From: Helochares maculicollis
Taxonomy: Eukaryota; Arthropoda; Insecta; Coleoptera; Hydrophilidae
Direction: 5' to 3'
Assembly: GCA_033557835.1 (NCBI GenBank)
Contig: JAWQRO010000321.1
Span: forward strand, 1-43,147
Length of the DNA stretch: 43,147 bases
Part shown: positions 22,150 through 35,040 of the stretch, piece by piece
Position numbering within the stretch: position 1 is the stretch's first letter
Layout: every line of letters begins with the position of its first letter
Program-made: the position numbers and the translations under genes
Notes under the pieces: model-generated
Database searches by the model: none
The model's input: only the letters and a program-made list of their open reading frames with translations
Told to the model about the DNA's origin: nothing

Positions 22150-24480
22150 ACAAACTCAAATGTAGCACCTTTGGCGCTCTGGTGTTGACGGCGGTAATAA
22201 GAAAATACTCACTGGGGAGAGCTAAATTTAATTTGCAATACACTTAACTCCCAACCTTATTCATTTATAATGAAACATTACAGGTACATTGACCACAAAA
22301 ATTATGTTTTTTACGTTTTACACCAGGCGGCTGCGGTGGCGGTTCTTTATTATTCGTTGCAGAGTATTTTTAATTGCTAAATTGAATTTTAATTAAAACT
22401 AGGTATTTTATAGTGCAGCTGAAATGCAATTTCATTTAAAAATTACTTTAATGTTCCATCTAGTTTTATTTAAATTTTGTTACGAATAAACAAATTAAAA
22501 TGAAATATTTTATGTAATTGATATTCTCTGGCTTCAATTTGTACGCTAATGTTTTATTGCGATTTTTATGGAAAGTTTGATGTAATGAATCGATTTTAGA
22601 AAATTATAAAGCGACCTAATTTAAACCATAACTTTGCAAAAGGATTTTACATAATATTGTTTCCAGCGCCCTAAAATATTAAAAGTTTTTCTGAAGTTTG
22701 TTGTCAAGATAATTTTACTTTAGCTTTTCGCATAAGCTTTTAAAAGATAATAACTTATTTTCAATTCAATTTGCATAGATAATTTTTTTAATTAGACTCT
22801 CTTGATACAGAATTGTTAATAGCTCCGTGAAAATTGGAAAATTAATTCTAAAGCTAATCGATTGGCCGTTTAAGCTTTTCCGCTTCCTTTTAGGTTTCAC
22901 GTTTTAAGGCATTGTTTTCATTAGAGACGATATTTATTCCGTAATTAAATAACTTTAAAAACACTTAATGAATAAATAACAAAACTACAGCAATAAAAAT
23001 TTAATTTTGTAAGGAATTACGCCTTTCGGATTCACTGACATGTAAATTTAATTCTGAGCTCGTGCGATTGATTCTTTTTGAAACGAGAACCGATCTTAAG
23101 GAAGATTGTGTCGCCTGTGCATTAAATTTAATTTTGTACATCGGTAATTAAGATTTAGGAAGGGCCGCCAAATTAGGTATAATACCATTAACTTCAAGTT
23201 CACTGAAGATCGTAAACTCCAGGGGTTGTAAATTTAATTACATGTATTACATGTACGTACGCATTAGATATAATGTATTGTGAAATGAAACGCAAAAGGA
23301 ATTAAAAAACCATACACTAAAAGTACGGAATAATGTGCATACTGGAAAATATATCCTAAAGCATTTTATAAAAGTAATTTCATGGAAGGTAATGAGTTTC
23401 GTATTTCATTATATTTAAGCTGACAGAGATAAGTTAAAGTAAAAGTTTAAAGATGAAATCGTCGTTATTATTCCCTATAAATATTAATAGGAAACCGATG
23501 TAGTATAAATTGAAACCTTCTATTTAAGTTGGGGGTAAATAATGGAGCGAAATTAAACATAAAGTTTATTTAAGTTTAAGTATCTCGGGTATACTTGGTG
23601 AAATATATTTTGGTGAACTTGCACCTATGGGAATTGGAAGTAAGTACTTGCAGCTTGAAGTCGTTTCAGTTTACTAACTTCATTTCCTTTTAATTATGTT
23701 TATAAATTAAGAGGGTGTGCTTAATATTTCATTAAATTTATGAAGTAACATGAAGAAGAATTTGGGTATTCAAATGCGGTTATTATTTACTTATGAAAGG
23801 ATACAGTAAATTATGGTCCGGAGGGGAATATAATTCTTTTCGTTTACACCATTCCGAATTTAATTAAGTAGTATTAAAAATATCACCCATTTATATTTGC
23901 AAAAATAAACTTATTTCTGTAATTTCTTGGCTTTTTGTTGCTCTTAAACTTCATACAAAAGTCCACATCGAATGGACAATTTCAATGAAAAGAATAATTA
24001 ATGATATTTGTAAGCAGGAGCGTTAGCTTAGAATTAATATCGTTTTAATTTAAATTTTGAAACTAAACATAGCAGTTTCCCCGAGACAACAAAAATCAAA
24101 ATTCGTTTGAAATCATGTTCAATTAGGAAAATCTCTACAATCTGAAAGACGAAAGGCTTTTCTGAATGTTTTATTCTTTTTGCGGACACAATACCTTACT
24201 TGTACTTTGTTGCATGATCTCATTTCTTTCGTCGGAGAGAGATTTTCTTTGTGGAAAATGTTCTTTTTAAACATGCTTGGATTTCCAAATAAAACCCTGG
24301 ATGCTACTATTAAGGTCAGAGTTATTTCCCAAGAAGAAAATTTGACGGGCTGATTTAAAAATTCAAGGCAGTCACTGGAGATCAAATTTAATTCACACCC
24401 GGAAAAGAAAAACTACACTCCTCTCTTCCTGCTGATTTGATAAGTCTTAATTCCAGTTTTCTTTATTTGCCGCAGTTCTG
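22150..24480. promoter_or_regulatory. less A+T-rich island with AAATTTAATT motifs
   Basis: Several stretches here are richer in G+C than their surroundings, and the decamer AAATTTAATT occurs at 22224, 22997, 23044, 23124, 23230 and 24384. Four of these fall within 243 bases (22997-23239). The TAAT core is the classic homeodomain site, so a conserved enhancer is possible. There is no recognisable coding exon. A minus-strand frame of 88 codons at 24385-24119 has no motif and no splice support. Confidence 0.3.
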
Positions 24481-26560
24481 AGGAGATTTCTTTGTCGCGA
24501 TAATACAAAGAGTTTTATTTTTCAGCATGAGTTATGTCTAATTCACTTTCATAAATATGTAAAATTTGTGTTATTGTGTGCTGTTGTAAATATGGTTTAC
24601 GTAGAGCCAATTTGTCGAAAATTCAGTTAGAAAACTCATAGCGCCAGGACATTTTTAAAGTATTAAAACTACAACTAAGGGTTTTTTACATAGTTTAAGT
24701 AGTTTTAAAATAGACAATAAATAATACACATTCATATTTACAATTACAGATCAATTTAATTCCAACAGTAATTGCACAACAATTTTGAACCATTATTTCT
24801 GCTACTGAGAATTCAGAGCTATCATCAGTAATTTATTTTATTCATTTTTTCATATAAGGAATTTATTAAAAAAATGTTAGTTCTTGTTGCTATCTTAATT
24901 GAAAACTTGTATGAGAAATTTAAGTTTATTTACAATATAAATGTACAACAGCTAAGAATACCCTTTAAAATTTTCCCTTCAAATGCATCGTTACTTACAT
25001 TAAATTTTTCAGGTGTTCTTTCAATATTTTAGCTCACTTACATAAATGCTAACATGAATTTATTCTTCTATTACATTAATGCACTCATTGCATTTTCTTT
25101 GCAAAAAATATTAAAGATATACATATTAATTTCGAACAATTTTTAATCAATATTTACTGGGCATATTTGACGTTTATATAAGATTCTTTACGGTTATTTA
25201 AAGAGCAGCTTATTCGTTGTAGAAAGCGCCTGATCTTACATTAGGTTATTAGGTTTCATTTCCTCAAACTTTGTGTATTGATTAAACACGATACATTTCA
25301 ACTTACCCAATCCAAAGAAAATTGCTAAGAAACCTGGAAGTACAAGTTTCTAAAGATATATTGAAAGCTAAAAATTTTAAAAGTTTAGATTAAGGACACA
25401 GTGTTTGAAATATTAACCACAATTTACTATGAAATAATTTCTATGAAATGCAGTAAAACATGTAGGCGCTATTGGAAGTGTATTGGATTGCACTCACTCA
25501 GAAATCTGAAAGTTAGAGCCCTTAAAAAAATCATGATATTAGTTTTGTTACTGCCTTATACATCTCTTTTTATTAAGTATTTTTATTTCCACATCGTATT
25601 TAATTAACCCCCTGCTATTTCGTACTTTCCTATTACAAAAATTGGTAATTGGATACATCATATACATAAAAAGGAGAATATATCTTTTCAGGAACTAACA
25701 ATCTACGTTGCCGCTCCTCAGTTCTTTTATATACTGGAGTAATCGATCATTGTCAGTTCGAGAAACCTTGTCCAATTAAACTGTAATATAGAAAATTTAC
25801 TCTTCGAATCGCTCATAAACTTGGTGAAAAGAGCTTCTTGGCAAGAAGTTTTTTCTAATCGCATATTCACTTTCGTAAGAAAAATGTAACCAAGTTAAAA
25901 CTATTCCGTCATGTGCAAATTATGCTGAAAGCATTGTAAAACGGTACCTAATAAGAAAAATTAATCACTAATTGCATAATCAAATTTTGATGTGTTTCCT
26001 TAGCTCTTCAAAAGTTAAGAGAATGTTAATTCAGCTCATTTTATAAGTATTTAAAGTAGTAGTTTTCTTTTTCAATAAATCTGCTTTGCATTCTCTTGTT
26101 CAACTTACCGCTAACTAAAGTCTTTCAATTCAACTCCGAAATCTTTTTGCTTGTAAATTTGACCTCGCTATACTGGTTAAACACCCAAATATTATGCTTT
26201 TGGCTTCCAGAAGTTAGTGACCCGTAAAGTAGGAAGATAACCAACAAAAACAAGTATGTATCGATTTCCCAGTAAAACCGTTAGTTAAACTATTACTTCG
26301 TTTCTCATCTTTTAAAACGCATCCTTTTCCAGGCAATTAGCTTAACCTTTTGCAATTATATTTCGTGTAGGTAATGATCAGTTAACAAATAATCTCGCCT
26401 TTTATAAGTTTTAATAGAAATAATAAGTTCTCTCACATTTGAGCTAGTAGAAAATTTTAGCTTAAGAAATATATTCAGTAAAAATTAAGGTAAGAACCTT
26501 AATGCTTTTAATGATTTTTTATCTAACTGTCGTGATTATCATTTACTTTAATGGATTAGT
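24481..26560. other. noncoding stretch
   Basis: A+T-rich sequence in which I see nothing beyond short chance frames. Confidence 0.55.
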
Positions 26561-27060
26561 TATCCTCCATGAATCAAGTGAAACTCAATTAGCAATTAAA
26601 AGAGTGCATTTAATAGAAGCTGTATTAATTAAAAAATTGCTTCTCACTGCTTCGTTCTGTCCATGCCTCGTGTTTTAATTTTCTTCACTAACACAATTAT
26701 TAGGAAACGTTGCAATTAAACACAAGATTTATAAAGTGACAAAATGTCTTTGAATTTCCACGTTTGAATTTTGTCACATAAAAATTGGAGCATCTTGATA
26801 AGGAACGTAAACAGAGAAATGATAAACGTTCCCTCGTAATTAGATGTGTTAAATGAAATACACTTTGAAGCATTTTATTACTTGTTTCTGTCCCTAAATA
26901 CATTCCCTGTTTTCGTGTTTTACGTCCATGCTGTGCCCTATTTGTGGAGGGAATGTGATTACTTGCACGCAGCTCGAGTTTAATGCTAAACATAAAACAT
27001 ATTCCTGTGGCAATTAATTCAAACAAATTATAAATTATTGCGCTAGTTTTGTCCCGTTTA
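26560..27060. promoter_or_regulatory. less A+T-rich island, possible regulatory element
   Basis: Sequence complexity and G+C rise here relative to both flanks. The longest frame in the window that is not transposon-derived (27026-26700, minus, 108 codons) falls here. It has no recognisable domain, and a frame of that length is expected about once by chance at this composition, so I do not call it a gene. Confidence 0.25.
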
Positions 27061-28423
27061 ACTCCGTTGTAAATCGTAATATTTCATGTGGAATTTTTAT
27101 CTCATTAAATGTGATATTTATTTATAACTGGGGGTATATGCTTTATGACATATACCTGAATAATTACTTGGTATTTATTTTTCCTTTGCAAATATACTGT
27201 GACTTTTATTTATATTTAGTAACATTATATATGAAAGCTTAGCAATATACGTTCATAAAAGTAATGGATTGGATAAGCGGAAATACATGTTTGGAGTCAA
27301 TGTGGAAACAGATGTGATAATTGCAAATACTATATATAGTTCTGCTTAAAATAAAGGTTCTGTTTTCTTCTGTTTCTTCTTTGCTTTATTTTTGGCTCTA
27401 ATCCTTTTTGAATGATGTAGTTAACCTCGCTGAACTATTGATCTTAAAACATGATTCAAATAGCCGTAAAGTGCACATGGATAAAGTGAATAGTCAAAAA
27501 TCTTCATTTTTTCAGTTTTTTAATTCTTTAAGCATTTCTGATATTCCAGTTTCTTGTAATTCAGAGGGATGGTTATAGTCTCTATTGCAAAATCACCAAT
27601 TTTACTATACCTGGTTTATCATTGTTTTCATAAGGAATTTAGAGAAGTAGGATCTTCTTGTTATCTGTTTTGAAGAGATTCTGCCGACTTTATTTAATTT
27701 ACAATGATTCTTTTCAACCCAACGATTTTTCTTTTGCTCATACTTTTATTTTGCTGACCTTTGTGAGTTTGCACTTTTAGCGATCAAGCAATTATAAAGC
27801 ATATAGAAATATGTCTTTGTCCTGCAAATACGTTTTGTAGAAACTTTTTTGTGTTCTTTGCTACTGTGGCAATTTATTCGTGTAAGAAATTTTCGAGCTG
27901 CCACTAAAAATCCAGTGGAGGAAATAAGAATGACAAATGTCAATCAGAATTTATTTGTTACATGAAGCAGTACATTTCTACGCATTATTTGATTAAATTA
28001 TTTTGTGTCTTTAAAAAATGCTTATATATCTATTGTTGTAATGTCCACTTTCAAAGCTGCTGAAAGTCTGACAATTAACTTAAATATACTTGTTGTTTAT
28101 AAATGTCATATCTTTATTAACTCAATATATTACATAATAAAGTCTACTACTAGCAGTTGAAAAGCTATTATTCTTCTGTACAATTCATTAATTTGTCAAA
28201 TTATAGTAAATGGAAATATAAAGCAGATTTTTTATTATTAAACGAATGTCCTATTTTTCAAAATTTGAGACCTGAAACTAAATATGAAAATAATTTGATA
28301 ATGCACGAAATCTCTTCGGGATGCAATTTTGCTATGGTATAAAAATATGTCCTATACATAGATCAGATATTTCAATAAAATTCCATTTTTATATTACAAT
28401 ATATGTACATATACGTACGAAGG

Positions 28424-28620
28424 GTGTCTTGATCAATTGACTGACGAAGTGATCGATTGGTTGACTGATCCAAACTTTTGATCTACAAAAAGTAAAATTT
28501 CTTGGATTCCTTGCCTTAAAAACTCTGTTGTTAAGAGGAAAGTGTCTTAATGGACTGACACACCAACGTTAAGAGCATATCACTAAATCAAGAACAGCGA
28601 AATTTCTTGGAAATATTTTC
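28424..28620 (+). repeat. degenerate two-copy tandem duplication
   Basis: Three blocks recur in the same order. GTGTCTT lies at 28424 and 28542, a GACTGAC block follows each, and AAATTTCTTGG lies at 28495-28505 and 28600-28610, with CCTTAA shortly after both. The copies are about 105-118 bases apart and differ by several indels. Within the first copy, GATCAATTGACTGA and GATCGATTGGTTGACTGA form a further internal repeat. Confidence 0.5.
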
Positions 28621-29869
28621 CTTAATATGTAGGCTGCGAATAAGCAAAAAACGCTACAAGATTGAAAATTTTATTGGAACACTCTTCGTTCGAAATAAAA
28701 AGCTCGTATATTACTTAAGCTTGCGAATATTGAAACGTAAGATTAAAATTTGATCCATTCTAAGACATTTATGTCTCTAAAACCGTTGATGATAACAACC
28801 CATCTAGTATTTTTGATTATATCAAAACAATAATAATTAAAATTACAAATGCACTCCGAAGTGTAATCTTATCAGAACTAATAATATTGTTATTACAAAT
28901 TTCAAGCAAATTTAAAAATTCAAGCAAGCTAAACTAAGGCTATGTGCTAGTATGTATATTTTATCACCATATTTCACCACTTTAACCCATATTGCAGAGC
29001 ATAATCTTAATTTTCTGCGATGTTACACAAATATACTGTTTGGTATCTTAGGTCTTAGATTTATAGAAATGCTGACACGGCAAAGTTTTAAGAAAATTGA
29101 CCAGATAGCTGAAATGGATGAAATGCCATATTTCATGATAGGCATAAGAAAGTAAGTGTTTTAGTTGTTTTGAAAATACAGGAATATGTGAATCCAATTC
29201 GGAGGCTACAAATGATATGGATGTATAATATATATGTTAAAATGTATTAATTTAATCCCCTTGATTATATTTTTGTACATTTTAATCACAGTTTATATGG
29301 AATGCAACTCTTACTAGCTATGTTCGCTAGATTAAATGGTATTTACCATTATGAATAAAATTTGCTTTCCTGCACTACTAGTAGCTAAATCTTTGGACCA
29401 GAGTATTACGTTTACAGTTAAAAGATAAGGATTTTGAAAATGAATGGCGAGACTTTGAGGATGTAATGAAATGTTAGAAAAATAGTTAATCATATTTCAA
29501 AATAGTTTGAGAATATTTAGAATAATACTGGCATATCCTATCATAGTTAAAAATTATGCTTGAAGAAATATTAATCAAATTCTAATTGTGGTTAATTGTT
29601 AGTTTATCATTATTTTCTCTACAGGGGAAGTCTTGTTAACAACATTGTAAAGTAATTTGAATGTCTAGCAGAACAAATTGTTTACATAATATATTATATG
29701 GGCATTATGCGCCGTGAGATATTTAATAGCACGGTTCTTAGTAAATTATTACTTCTTTTTGTGATTTTAAACATTTTAAACAAAATCAAACATGGTGAAT
29801 TGAAGGTTTTAAAAGTTAGTATGTTAAAATGTAATATTATGTTATAATCTGATGGTATTGTTGACAAAG

Positions 29870-29900
29870 CCACTGTTGATTATAGTATAATCAACAATGG
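29870..29900. repeat. 31-base near-perfect palindrome
   Basis: CCACTGTTGATTATA at 29870-29884 is followed after one base by its complement at 29886-29900, with a single mismatch. It could form a cruciform or be a dimeric protein-binding site. Confidence 0.7.
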
Positions 29901-30139
29901 ATTGGAATCTCATTGCAATATAGAAATAATTAATGTTATTGAGCTTAAGAGGTAGTTTTACTTCCACTAAATTAAGCTGAAAATCGACATTTTGCCCTGG
30001 TTTAGAAATAAACACTAAAATGTAGAAAATAATTAAAATTTTGCCTCGGTTTACGTTCTAAAGAACTTCTGAAAGCAATGCAGAAAGCATAACATATAAA
30101 ATTATAAATATTTATTTTAGTATATCGCCTAGATGGTGA

Positions 30140-30710
30140 AAATGACAAGAATGAAATTAAATTACTTTCTCAAAAAACTCCAAGTTTTTGTGCTGCGGAA
30201 ATTTCAACATAAAAAAAGATAATTACGAGGCGAGATACTGCGGAATAAGCTTTTGTTACGTCCGTTATTTCTTCGAATAAAAACTTCAATAAAGTGGGGG
30301 ACATTTTACATAAGAATAAAAGTACACAAATCTCTCGTCTTCTACGGCGCTGCTATAAAAAGCATAGAGACCGCGTAAACATACAGATTCCATTTGATTA
30401 ATTTAATCATAGTTCATTTAATTTCCTCCTATTCGGGCTTACTATTGTTTGTCGCCGTAACAATAATACAATACAAAGAATAAGGCGAATAAAAAGTCAC
30501 AATAGAACTGCAGACGGGACATCAGCGACGAATGGAGTTTTACATCAGTCTTTCCCGAAAACACTGGACATTTTCCGAGACATTTTCTCAGTTTCCCGCC
30601 TACTTGACTTCCGCTCTCCCTCGGAAAACAGACCTATCTTCCTTTAAGGGGACGACGAGTTCCCCCTCTTTAAGACAACCGACTATCGATATCACTGAAT
30701 CACTGAAATA
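30140..30710. promoter_or_regulatory. less A+T-rich island with a TATCGATA site
   Basis: This block has clearly more G+C and many CpG-containing words than its surroundings. A palindromic TATCGATA, the core of the DRE site bound by DREF in flies, is at 30684-30691. A minus-strand 71-codon frame (30815-30600) shows no motif. An enhancer or promoter is plausible; a coding exon is not shown. Confidence 0.3.
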
Positions 30711-33520
30711 AATATAAAGAGGGAGTCTACGGATTTGAATATACTTCCCTTTAAATTTTAAAATTCTAATAATGTTTGGAAGGGCATTGCATAAAGTATG
30801 TTTTAGCTTGTTCAATTTTCCTTAAGATTGTATTTCAAAGCTGCTACCTTTCTTGTCGAGGCGTAAAGCACTTGGTATCGATTTTCCAATAACTCTTTAT
30901 TTTACTTGACTTTAAACGTTTTAAAATGAAAATGTTTTCCCTTCCAGCGTATTATATACGAAAGACATGTATAGCAAAATTTATCATTATAAATAAGAGC
31001 GGATATTAACTTTGCATACAGAAGGTTACTCTATAGGATATCCTTGAAGTTTGCTTATAAAACTGGAATAAAGAAGCTCTCTTTTAAAATTTTGCTGAAC
31101 CATTTTCTAAAATCACGTTGTCAATCAAAAAGCAAAACGAATATATTTTCGGAATTCAATAAAATTTTGGTAAGTGCATCAATGGCTGCTTTATTGCAAA
31201 ATAAGCCGTTATCCCGTTTTCCTAACGCAATGTATAATTCAAATACATAATAAGCTACATTTAATTTACAAATACCAAGAAGAACCATCTATTCCTTCTT
31301 CAAAATATTCTGCTTTCTGAATAATAATTTAATTCGTTAGGAAACGAAGGGTTGTATAATTATATCTTTGCTTCTGAAGTTGTCTACCTTTGATCTAAAC
31401 GAACTTAATTATTTAAACTCTTTTAAGTTATTATTTTTGCCATTAAATAATCTCGTATTAAGAGTAACATTTGAAAGTGTTTTGTTTACAAAGTATTAAT
31501 GGGTTTTAATGAAAACTTAAAATTGAAGTTTAAATTTGAAATGTTAATTAAAATATATGTTTGGCAGCAAAAAGAGAATGTTACAGATATGTAAAAATGA
31601 TTACTAAAAAATTCTTTTTTGTCCTTTACTAAAGCAAAACTAAATTAATTTAACGTTTTGTTTCTCTACGAGCAGCATTTGCAGCTTTATATTATGAAAA
31701 TTAACAGTTGACATTTGATTAACGCACCAGAAACGTTGACATTTTCAGTAAGCATAATTAAAGCAATTTCAAAAACAAACGTTTTTATTCATTTCATGCC
31801 ATGTTTGTTGTTCAACACACGTAAAAATTGATCACAGCTTTCGAACATGACTAAACAATCCCTCTGACTTCGTTACCGGAAACAACATATTTTTCCAGCA
31901 GAAATAATATTAAATGTATTCAGCTTGTTTTTCTTGAGCTTAAATAATTAATGTTTGTGTTATGACAGATAGCAACGATTTTTAATTGAAAGTGTTGTTG
32001 AGTCCCCGCTACGACTACTGCAGTTTATAAAGTAAAATTAATGTGGGTGGAAAAAATTAAATTTGGGGAAGAACTTGTAGAACGATACGGATTTGAATTC
32101 AATTTTTGTTAGCAGGTTAAAACATTAATTTTTGTTATAAATAAACGTATTTTGTTTGACATAGCTATGATAAATTCTTATATTTTCAATTAGAAAATAA
32201 AAAATGTTGGCATTGTACTTTTCTCTCCAGCTCTATTTTCTATATTATTATCCGTTAATGTGATAATAAATTGAATTTATTATACTGTTCTTAAATAGTA
32301 CTTTCGATTAGTACAGCCAGTTTATTTTTAAGACATCTGAACAAGCGAAGCTAATTACTGAAATTTCTTAAAGGCTTCTATAATTAAAAGTGCCTGAAAA
32401 ATTTTTGTTTAAACTATTTTATTAAATTGTCTGCACTAGAAAATGAATCTTATTTTAATCCTTGCTAACATTTGATTCTAACGATAATATTTGCTGATAA
32501 TGGTAACAAAACAAATTTTCAAATTCGACAATATTTTTAAATCTAACTACTAGATATTTATAACCTATAAACTACAGATTCTCTACAATATTACAATAAT
32601 TATTTCAGTAACAGCTCAGTTAATAATAACCTAACCTAATCAATTTATACTATCTTTAAACTCTGTATCTAATGCAAATAAAAATATATGTTTTTAGTCC
32701 TATTGTATTGAGCAAATAATAAACACAAAATGCGTTTAAAAACTTGGACTTGTATATTTTTATCGAATTCATACTAAATAAAGCAAAATAGCGAAATCTT
32801 TCTTTAAATAGACTAAAAAACTCATCCAAAGAAAAGTTTATACTCTTACTTTTAAGATTTAACGGGAAATAAGACTTAATAGATGAAGTCAATCAATTCA
32901 TTAATTAATTAATAATTAGTTGGTGTTTTAGTGGGTGCACTAACAAACAAAGCCATCATTTCCAGTTTTACCAAAGTTAATTGCCTGATTTTTACGCATG
33001 TTTGTTTGAAGATATGTATTATGCAAGATTAGTTACTTATTTGCTTATATCATAAAATAAAGCCACCTTTAAAAGTGGTGCGTTTACAAAAAATATATCA
33101 GATATAGATTACACATTTTGTGCTCCAAATTTAACTATAAATTGCATTAGACAGGACTTGTGCTAAGTATTTTATGTTATATATAGTATTTTTCTAAGAG
33201 AGCACTTTAATAAATCTTGTTCTTAGTCAAAAATAATTTTTGAAATATGTCAGTAGTAAAATTCCTGTAAATAAAATGCAATTAGATCTAAAATTTCTTT
33301 ATATTTCTTGTTAATAAATATGATAATATAACACTTTGTTTTAATTTTGTTAACTTTATTTGTGAGTTAAACTATTACTTTTGAACCATTAATACTTAAG
33401 TTTAATGCAATCAATATTAATATCAATATAGTACAATTTTGCAAATATTTTGTTCACACTAATACTTAAGAATCCTAAACAATTTAGAAAATGTCTCCCT
33501 AAAAATTTTCAAAAGTGGAA
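30711..33520. other. noncoding stretch
   Basis: A+T-rich sequence with no supportable exon, RNA gene or transposon. Confidence 0.55.
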
Positions 33521-34100
33521 AATCTTTGATCCGTTTATTTTTTTAAGTGAATCGTAAACTTTTGGGAAAATCCAACGCAATTTCCTCACACAAGAAACAC
33601 ATCCGAACAGAATTCTTGGCGGACAAAACTATTCAATTGTTAGTAGCTACTCTGAAATTGTTCGGCAGAGTTTCTGAAAGCCAAAGGGGTTACCGGGAGC
33701 CACGTGAGTGCCAATAAAACACAAAGTGAAGAACACTGCACAACAAAGTCGCCGCTTTCTGCAATTAAACTGACACGGCACGCTCTAAATTTTATCTTAT
33801 TTGAACTCAAACAAGTTGAGCCCTAGTAAGAGAGTTGTGTGAGCAACAGCAGAACCCTCTGGGAAATCTGTCCTCTTCCTCTGCGACATACCAGCATTCA
33901 CTCGATTATACCGCGATTTTTATTCTTGCTAAAATGTTTTGTCGCAATTTGCATGCTGATGTGAACAATGCACTTACGTACGTGCATTATTCGTGCCGAA
34001 AAACCAGTTTTCGATCGTTTTTGCCAGTTATAAATTCAAGAATTCTATAGCGCAGCTCGTTTTTCCGATGACGTGCTCAAACATTACGTTTGTTAAGCAG
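33520..34100. promoter_or_regulatory. least A+T-rich island of the central region
   Basis: About 580 bases of markedly higher complexity and G+C. It includes a plus-strand open stretch before a donor-like CCAC|GTGAGT at about 33709/33710 and a 22-base near-palindrome AATGCAC...GTGCATT at 33967-33988. It may be a conserved enhancer, a leader exon or a promoter. The open stretches carry no recognisable domain. Confidence 0.3.
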
Positions 34101-34370
34101 GAAACGACGCATAAAACAGAGGAAAAACTTTATTTTTGAAATTGTTTCAATTACGTTCGTGAAATGTTATAATTTTTGTAAATCTGAAATAATCAACAAA
34201 AAATATAAAACTCTGCGGGCTTCCATCCAATTTGCCATATACATTTTTCATAAAATAATTGAGTTGTGCACCTGAGCGAACTCACTACACTTTCAGTAAA
34301 ATGATATATATTATATAAGTAAATTTTAGTTATGCATTTATTAAACACATAAAATAACTGTTTTTACACG
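34101..34370. other. noncoding spacer
   Basis: A+T-rich sequence in which I see nothing. Confidence 0.5.
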
Positions 34371-34417
34371 CACAAACACACACACACATACCCACACAAA
34401 CATATATATATATATAT
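34371..34417. repeat. CA/TA compound microsatellite
   Basis: CA units with a few interruptions pass into an uninterrupted TA run at about 34402-34417. Confidence 0.9.
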
Positions 34418-34619
34418 GAGAATATTGAGCGAAGAGACTTTGATAGAATTTATTAAAATGACTTGCTTCTAATGGATATAAAAAATTAACATTGTTTTAG
34501 CAGAGTACTCTCGTAAGCTACATATTTTTAATACAATTTTCCTCGGGCAAATATAGTACATTTATAATTGGTATATATAGTTTGTAAATGAAGTCAGTTT
34601 TCTAAGCCATTTCCGCTAA

Positions 34620-35040
34620 TAAGTATTGTTAAAAGCGACAAGCTCATCTTGCAGCTCGAGGTTGCGCAAGGGAACCCGCCATAAACTGATTTTGAAAAAG
34701 ATTAACCCCATAAATTCTCTTGTTTGTGTAATTTTCCATATTTCGCTCAGTCACATGATATTTAATGCGGATGCAGCTGGAGGGAATAGAGCAAATTATT
34801 TTCTAAAATTGATACGTTTTAGTTCATTTTGAACTACGGCATTGGCGGAAATAAACATAAATAAATTAGATTGAACTGCGACCGGGGTAATAGAATATCG
34901 ATTTTATTTAAACAGATCGCGGCTCACGTTTTATATTTAATCTTCGAAATTATGAAAATGCTACGGGTCTCGATTTCAACAAACACATAATAAATATTAA
35001 ATGACGACGATGCTGCATTACGATGTTCTGCCGCTATTAT
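34620..35040. promoter_or_regulatory. less A+T-rich island with E-box
   Basis: Higher G+C and complexity than the flanks, with a CAGCTG E-box near 34772 and several CG-containing words. No coding exon is recognisable, so it is at most a candidate regulatory element. Confidence 0.25.

Larger units (their letters stand above)
14762..22150. other. long gene-free stretch
   Basis: About 7.4 kb of A+T-rich sequence in which I see no convincing exon, transposon or RNA gene. Minor landmarks are nested palindromes at 15568-15605, a purine-skewed tract at about 16640-17060, and a slightly less A+T-rich patch at 20420-20720. Confidence 0.55.
27061..30140. other. noncoding stretch with small repeats
   Basis: No gene is supportable. 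It holds a degenerate tandem duplication at 28424-28620 and a 31-base near-palindrome at 29870-29900, listed separately. Confidence 0.55.

Noticed and set aside
22201..22260. Minus-strand CCA|GTGAGTAT donor with a 14-codon open run before it
   Set aside because: No usable acceptor precedes it, and stops close all frames just upstream.
23580..23642. Short plus-strand stretch reading LGEIYFGELAPMGIG before GTAAGTAC, resembling a sugar-transporter loop
   Set aside because: About 20 codons only, a poor acceptor and no neighbouring transporter exons. A chance match is more likely.
24119..24385. 88-codon minus-strand frame
   Set aside because: Unremarkable composition, no motif and no credible splice sites at its borders.
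26700..27026. 108-codon minus-strand open frame
   Set aside because: No domain, no splice support and no known motif. With this base composition about one frame of this length is expected by chance in 43 kb.
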